Assembly (NCBI GenBank): GCA_964545875.1
Contig: CAZJHH010000002.1
Location: 62,001 to 126,000, forward strand
Length of the DNA stretch: 64,000 nucleotides
Source: DAIPKP01 sp964545875
Lineage (GTDB): Bacteria; Synergistota; Synergistia; Synergistales; Aminiphilaceae
Direction: 5' to 3'
Of the stretch, positions 60,617 through 64,000 are shown one piece after another. How positions within the stretch are numbered: position 1 is the stretch's first letter; each line of letters begins with the position of its first letter. The notes under the pieces are model-generated. The model was not told where the DNA came from. It did no database searches and saw only the letters and a list, made by a program, of their open reading frames with translations. A program made the position numbers and the translations under genes.

Positions 60617-61816
60617 TCAGGATTCTTTCTTCACAAAGGGGGCGATTCCCGGAAGAGCCTTTCCCTCGAAAAATTCCAGGCTCGCTCCTCCTCCGGTGGA
60701 TACATGGGTTACTTCTTGGGTAAGATGGAAGACGTTCATGGCGGAAGCACTGTCTCCTCCACCTACCACGGTAACGGCACCTCTTTTTTCCGTAACCTCC
60801 TTCAGAGCGATCCCCACCGCCTTCGTGCCCTCCGCAAAGAGCGGGTTCTCGAAAACTCCCATAGGGCCATTCCAGAGCACCGTAGATGCCTGGGATATCT
60901 TTTCCCGAAAGGTCTGTATAGTCTTGGGGCCGATATCGAGCCCCATGAGATCTTCCGGCATGGTGTCCGGATAGATGATTTCACCGGTCTCCGCCTGAGG
61001 GGAAAGACCTCCGAGAATATCCTGAGGAAGCAAGATTTCCACGCCTTTTTCTTTGGCTTTTTCCATCATGTCTTGAACGAAGGGTATTTTTTCTCGTTCG
61101 CAGAGAGACGCTCCCACGGAAAGACCCTGGGCTGCAAAAAAAGTGAATGCCATGCCCCCTCCGACGAGGATGGTCTGAACTTTGTCAATGAGGTGTTCGA
61201 TAACACCGATTTTATCACTTACCTTGGCTCCTCCGAGGATCAGAACGAAGGGGCTCTGGGGGTGATCCCGTACCTGGCTGAGGAATTCCACCTCTCGAGC
61301 AAGAAGGAGTCCCGCAAAGGAAGGAAGGAAGGCTGTAATCCCCTCGGTGGATGCATGGGCTCGGTGGGAGGCGCTAAAGGCATCCATCACAAAAAAATCA
61401 AAAGGTTCTGCCAGAGTCTTTGCAAAGCTGGGGTCGTTTTTTTCTTCCTCCGGATGAAAACGAAGGTTTTCAAGAAGCACTATTTCCTGCCCTTTCCGGG
61501 TTTCCATGCACTTCTCCACCTGTTTCCCCACGCAATCCTCGCAAAAAAGGACTTTTTGGCTCAGAAGATCCTGGAGAGGCTCAACCAAGGGGCGAAGGGA
61601 ATATTTTGATACCACTTCTCCTTTAGGACGCCCAAGATGAGAGATGAGAGCAATTTCCGCTCCTGCCTCAAGAAGTTTTTGAATGGTCGGAATATGTGCT
61701 CGAATTCTAGTATCGTCGGTTATGTGTCCATCTTTGCTGAGAGGTACGTTGCAATCCACTCGAAGGAGCACCCGCTTTCCTTTAAGCAAGGATGCATCAA
61801 AGATGTTAAGTTGCAA
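60617..61816 (-). CDS. pgk: Phosphoglycerate kinase
   Basis: 399-residue kinase making ATP and 3-phosphoglycerate. N-terminal VLLRVDCNVPLSKDGHITDD and DDTRIRAHIPTIQ, hinge and C-terminal GGAKVSDKIGVIEHLI, GGGMAFTFF and NGPMGVFE, GGGDSASA pieces are standard. TTG at 61816 lies two bases after the gap stop, and the 399-residue length fits pgk. The longer frame upstream overlaps gap. Confidence 0.95.
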   Translation of the reverse strand: MQLNIFDASLLKGKRVLLRVDCNVPLSKDGHITDDTRIRAHIPTIQKLLEAGAEIALISHLGRPKGEVVSKYSLRPLVEPLQDLLSQKVLFCEDCVGKQVEKCMETRKGQEIVLLENLRFHPEEEKNDPSFAKTLAEPFDFFVMDAFSASHRAHASTEGITAFLPSFAGLLLAREVEFLSQVRDHPQSPFVLILGGAKVSDKIGVIEHLIDKVQTILVGGGMAFTFFAAQGLSVGASLCEREKIPFVQDMMEKAKEKGVEILLPQDILGGLSPQAETGEIIYPDTMPEDLMGLDIGPKTIQTFREKISQASTVLWNGPMGVFENPLFAEGTKAVGIALKEVTEKRGAVTVVGGGDSASAMNVFHLTQEVTHVSTGGGASLEFFEGKALPGIAPFVKKES

Positions 61817-61818
61817 CG

Positions 61819-62835
61819 CTAGATCCCCCTTTCGACGATATATTGGGCGAGATCGAGAATTCTGCAGCTGTACCCCCATTCGTTATCGTACCACGCGAGG
61901 GTTTTTACGAGGTTTTCCACCACTGTGGTATGCATGGCCGCAAAAATTGAGGAATGGCGATCCCCCACGAAATCCATGGAAACGAGATCCCGTTCCTCAT
62001 AGGCAAGGATCCCCTTCAAGGTTCCTTCAGCAGCTTTTTTCATGGCGGCGTTTACTTCCTCTGCCGTGGTGGGACGTTCAAGTTCCGTGGTGAGATCTAC
62101 CACGGAAACGTTCGGCGTGGGAACCCGGAGAGCTCCTCCGTTGAGTTTCCCCTTCAACTCCGGAATAACGAGAGATATGGCCTTGGCGGCTCCCGTGGTG
62201 GTGGGAATTATGGAAAGTGCCGCTGCCCTTCCCCTGCTGAGCTTGCTATGAGGGAAATCGAGAATTTTCTGATCGTTTGTGTAGGCGTGGGCAGTTGTCA
62301 TAAGGCCTTTACGAATACCGAAGGTCTCATGGAGTACTTTGGCTACCGGGGCAAGGCAGTTGGTAGTACATGAAGCGTTGGATATAATATGATGTTCTCC
62401 GGGGGAGTATTTTTCTTCGTTCACTCCCATGACAACGGTAATATCCTCATTTTTTGCGGGTGCTGAAATAAGAACCTTCTTCGCACCTCCTTGGATATGG
62501 GCATGAGCTTTCTCTGCGTCCACAAAACGTCCCGTGGATTCGATGACGAGATCTACTCCCAGGTCTTTCCAGGGAAGCTTTGCTGGATCCGGCTCTGCAA
62601 GGACGGCTATTTTTTCATTTTCAATAAGAAGATCCGTTCCCGAAAGGGCAACTTTCCCGGGGAAACGACGATGTACCGAGTCGAATTCGAAAAGATATGC
62701 CAAGCTTTCAGGCGAAGAAAGGTCGTTTACCGCAGCTATGGAGAAGGTGTAGTTGGACTGTCTCTCAAAAAACGCCCTCAGGGCGAGCCGCCCTATTCTG
62801 CCAAAACCGTTAATGCCAACTCGAATCTTTGTCAT
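61819..62835 (-). CDS. gap: Glyceraldehyde-3-phosphate dehydrogenase
   Basis: 338-residue dehydrogenase with the NAD-binding start GINGFGRIGRLALRAF, catalytic Cys in ISNASCTTNCLAPV, and the conserved His in TTAHAYT, WYDNEWGYSCR end. It precedes pgk by two bases, a gap-pgk operon. ATG has AAAGGAGG upstream. NAD is likely from the Rossmann piece. Confidence 0.96.
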   Translation of the reverse strand: MTKIRVGINGFGRIGRLALRAFFERQSNYTFSIAAVNDLSSPESLAYLFEFDSVHRRFPGKVALSGTDLLIENEKIAVLAEPDPAKLPWKDLGVDLVIESTGRFVDAEKAHAHIQGGAKKVLISAPAKNEDITVVMGVNEEKYSPGEHHIISNASCTTNCLAPVAKVLHETFGIRKGLMTTAHAYTNDQKILDFPHSKLSRGRAAALSIIPTTTGAAKAISLVIPELKGKLNGGALRVPTPNVSVVDLTTELERPTTAEEVNAAMKKAAEGTLKGILAYEERDLVSMDFVGDRHSSIFAAMHTTVVENLVKTLAWYDNEWGYSCRILDLAQYIVERGI

Positions 62836-62990
62836 GATTTTTCCTCCTTTAGCTCGCTAATTTTAAAATGTACCCTCTGATAGCATGGAGCATCACAAGG
62901 TATGCACCACCATGTGCCGTTCTGTGGCTATTATCCTTGGAATGGCTTTATGAGGCAAGGGCAACAAGGAGAAACAAAAGGTTCCGGGAG

Positions 62991-63896
62991 TTATTTTTTC
63001 AAAAGGTTGGAAGAATTTTGGAGAACCAGCTTCTCAATCTTTTTAAGCCGGTATTCTACGGTGCTTTTGCTTACACTTTTTTTCATGGAGGTTCCAATTT
63101 CACGAAGACTCAAGGTAGGGTTTTCGATACGCAACGAAATGAGCTCCCCTATTTCGGGAGATAAAAATGCGTCCAAGCCGAGACGCTGAGCTTCTTTACA
63201 GAAAGCAATCTGATATTCCGAGGCTCGAAGCGTTTTCTTGATGTTTGCATTATCACAATTGACAATTTTATTTGCCTGGTTCCTCATGGAGCGAAGTACG
63301 GCTATTTCGTCGAAACGCAACGCCGTAAGAGGAAGTCGCAGGGTGACGAAAAAAGAGTAGATGGACTGAATTTCCCGTATCATAAGCTCTGCTTTGCCAT
63401 GTCGGATGCGGCAGAAAGTTCGTATGGTTTCTTCGGAGTTTTGAAGAAAGGTAATGATTTCGGGTATCAAAGGTGTTTCCGGAAGACGGATAAGAAGGTA
63501 ATAGCCATTTTGGGGAAAGTACTGCCTTCCTCCTCCCCCCCAGAGCCCTCCGAGCCATAGCGGGAATCGGCGACGCCCTTCTTGGAATATCTTTTGGTTA
63601 ATTTCATCAAGCTCTCGAAGTCTTTTTTCGGGGAAAGTGAAGGTAATTTTCTTTTTGTTTCCCTTTTCGGGAAGCAAAAGGTTTCCCGCGAAGGGCGTTT
63701 CCGATTCCCATTCCGATTGTGCCCAGAGTTTTTGGATACGACGATAAATCCATGGTCGGGAACTGACGATGTTTTCCGGCCTGTTCTTGGATGCGAGAGC
63801 CGTATAGATGCCCGCTATTTCGGTCTTTGCGGAAAGAGGGTTGTCTATGGAACGATGATTCCATTCGTCCCACATGAATTCGCTGTAATTTCTCAT
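62991..63896 (-). CDS. whiA: WhiA-family DNA-binding regulator
   Basis: 301-residue protein combining an LAGLIDADG-homing-endonuclease-like N-terminal domain with a C-terminal HTH. Recognised by NQANKIVNCDNANIKKTL and LSPEIGELISLRIENPTLSLREIGTSMKKSVSKSTVEYRLKKIE-type segment (split here for length: SKSTVEYRLKKIEKL at the end). WhiA regulates cell division and sporulation genes in Gram-positives. Its ATG overlaps the yvcK stop, the classical yvcK-whiA order. Confidence 0.9.
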   Translation of the reverse strand: MRNYSEFMWDEWNHRSIDNPLSAKTEIAGIYTALASKNRPENIVSSRPWIYRRIQKLWAQSEWESETPFAGNLLLPEKGNKKKITFTFPEKRLRELDEINQKIFQEGRRRFPLWLGGLWGGGGRQYFPQNGYYLLIRLPETPLIPEIITFLQNSEETIRTFCRIRHGKAELMIREIQSIYSFFVTLRLPLTALRFDEIAVLRSMRNQANKIVNCDNANIKKTLRASEYQIAFCKEAQRLGLDAFLSPEIGELISLRIENPTLSLREIGTSMKKSVSKSTVEYRLKKIEKLVLQNSSNLLKK

Positions 63897-64000
63897 ATTC
63901 CCCCGGGAGTAGTGTGCTTGTAGAGCCGAATGATTTCTTCCGCGAGTCGGTTGCTGTTATGTCGCAGAAGGTTGTCCCTTTCGATGGAGAGAAAGTCTCC
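63893..64000 (-). CDS. yvcK: YvcK-like gluconeogenesis factor, C-terminal fragment
   Basis: The minus strand is open to the window end and encodes at least 35 residues (ending GDFLSIERDNLLRHNSNR, then LAEEIIRLYKHT and a short tail), matching the conserved C-terminus of YvcK/CofD-like proteins. Stop overlaps the whiA ATG by four bases. Only the 3' end is inside the window. YvcK affects cell-wall and carbon metabolism. Confidence 0.8.
   Translation of the reverse strand, partial: GDFLSIERDNLLRHNSNRLAEEIIRLYKHTTPGGI

Noticed and set aside
1..64000. CRISPR array, transposon, phage or integrative element
   Set aside because: No spaced direct repeats, transposase or integrase frames were seen, and the genes are typical core functions.

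Overview
The window looks like chromosomal DNA of an anaerobic, peptide- and amino-acid-fermenting, didermic bacterium; a member of the Synergistota is my best guess. The reasons are the mixture of genes: a tungsten-type aldehyde:ferredoxin oxidoreductase with a polyferredoxin, a complete oligopeptide ABC transporter, a two-gene SufC-SufB system, ferritin and a flavoredoxin-like protein (anaerobic metabolism); a lipid A type acyltransferase (outer membrane); and genes usually linked with Gram-positives (YvcK-WhiA, the Prp protease with an extended L27, a LytR-CpsA-Psr protein, DegS/DegU-like pairs). Base composition is even by eye and gene density is high. I saw no rRNA, tRNA, CRISPR array, insertion sequence or phage gene, so this is core chromosome rather than an island.

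Layout. 1-5.9 kb: 3' part of an EF-G gene, a glutaredoxin, FolB-like, glucose-6-phosphate isomerase, SufC, SufB. 5.9-11 kb: a TtcA-like PP-loop enzyme facing a DegS/DegU-like two-component operon with an unknown third gene, then two membrane proteins. 11-13.8 kb (minus): a divergent malic-enzyme-like protein, an MBL-fold hydrolase and an isochorismatase-family hydrolase. 14.8-17.8 kb (minus): polyferredoxin, aldehyde ferredoxin oxidoreductase and a MoaD/ThiS-like protein behind a strong promoter and a structured leader with a terminator. 17.9-20.5 kb: small membrane proteins and a J-domain protein with a degenerate ImmA/IrrE-like domain. 20.5-24.1 kb (minus): a sirtuin leading three secreted or envelope proteins. 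24.4-33 kb: an FAD protein, ferritin, a flavin-binding protein and the peptide transporter operon.

33-36 kb: a ParA ATPase with a small basic partner, an orphan OmpR-type regulator whose phospho-acceptor Asp is Glu, and NudC. 36.4-40.6 kb: glgB-malQ (glycogen) convergently overlapping a polysaccharide deacetylase. 40.8-46.1 kb: CheV, an unknown protein, dCMP deaminase, an HD hydrolase and a second NarL-type two-component pair. 46.1-54.3 kb: a beta-CASP nuclease, tyrosyl-tRNA synthetase, a glycosyltransferase-like protein plus lipid A acyltransferase, a tautomerase and unknown proteins. 54.4-59.6 kb: the housekeeping operon rplU-prp-rpmA-obg-nadD-lytR-rsfS. 59.7-64 kb (minus): yvcK-whiA, gap-pgk and tpiA.

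The most interesting items are the attenuator-like leader of the tungsten-enzyme operon, the J-domain/pseudo-IrrE fusion, the malic-like enzyme lacking metal and substrate residues, and the response regulator with a D-to-E phospho-site. Functional names rest on reading conserved motifs by eye; no database search was run.
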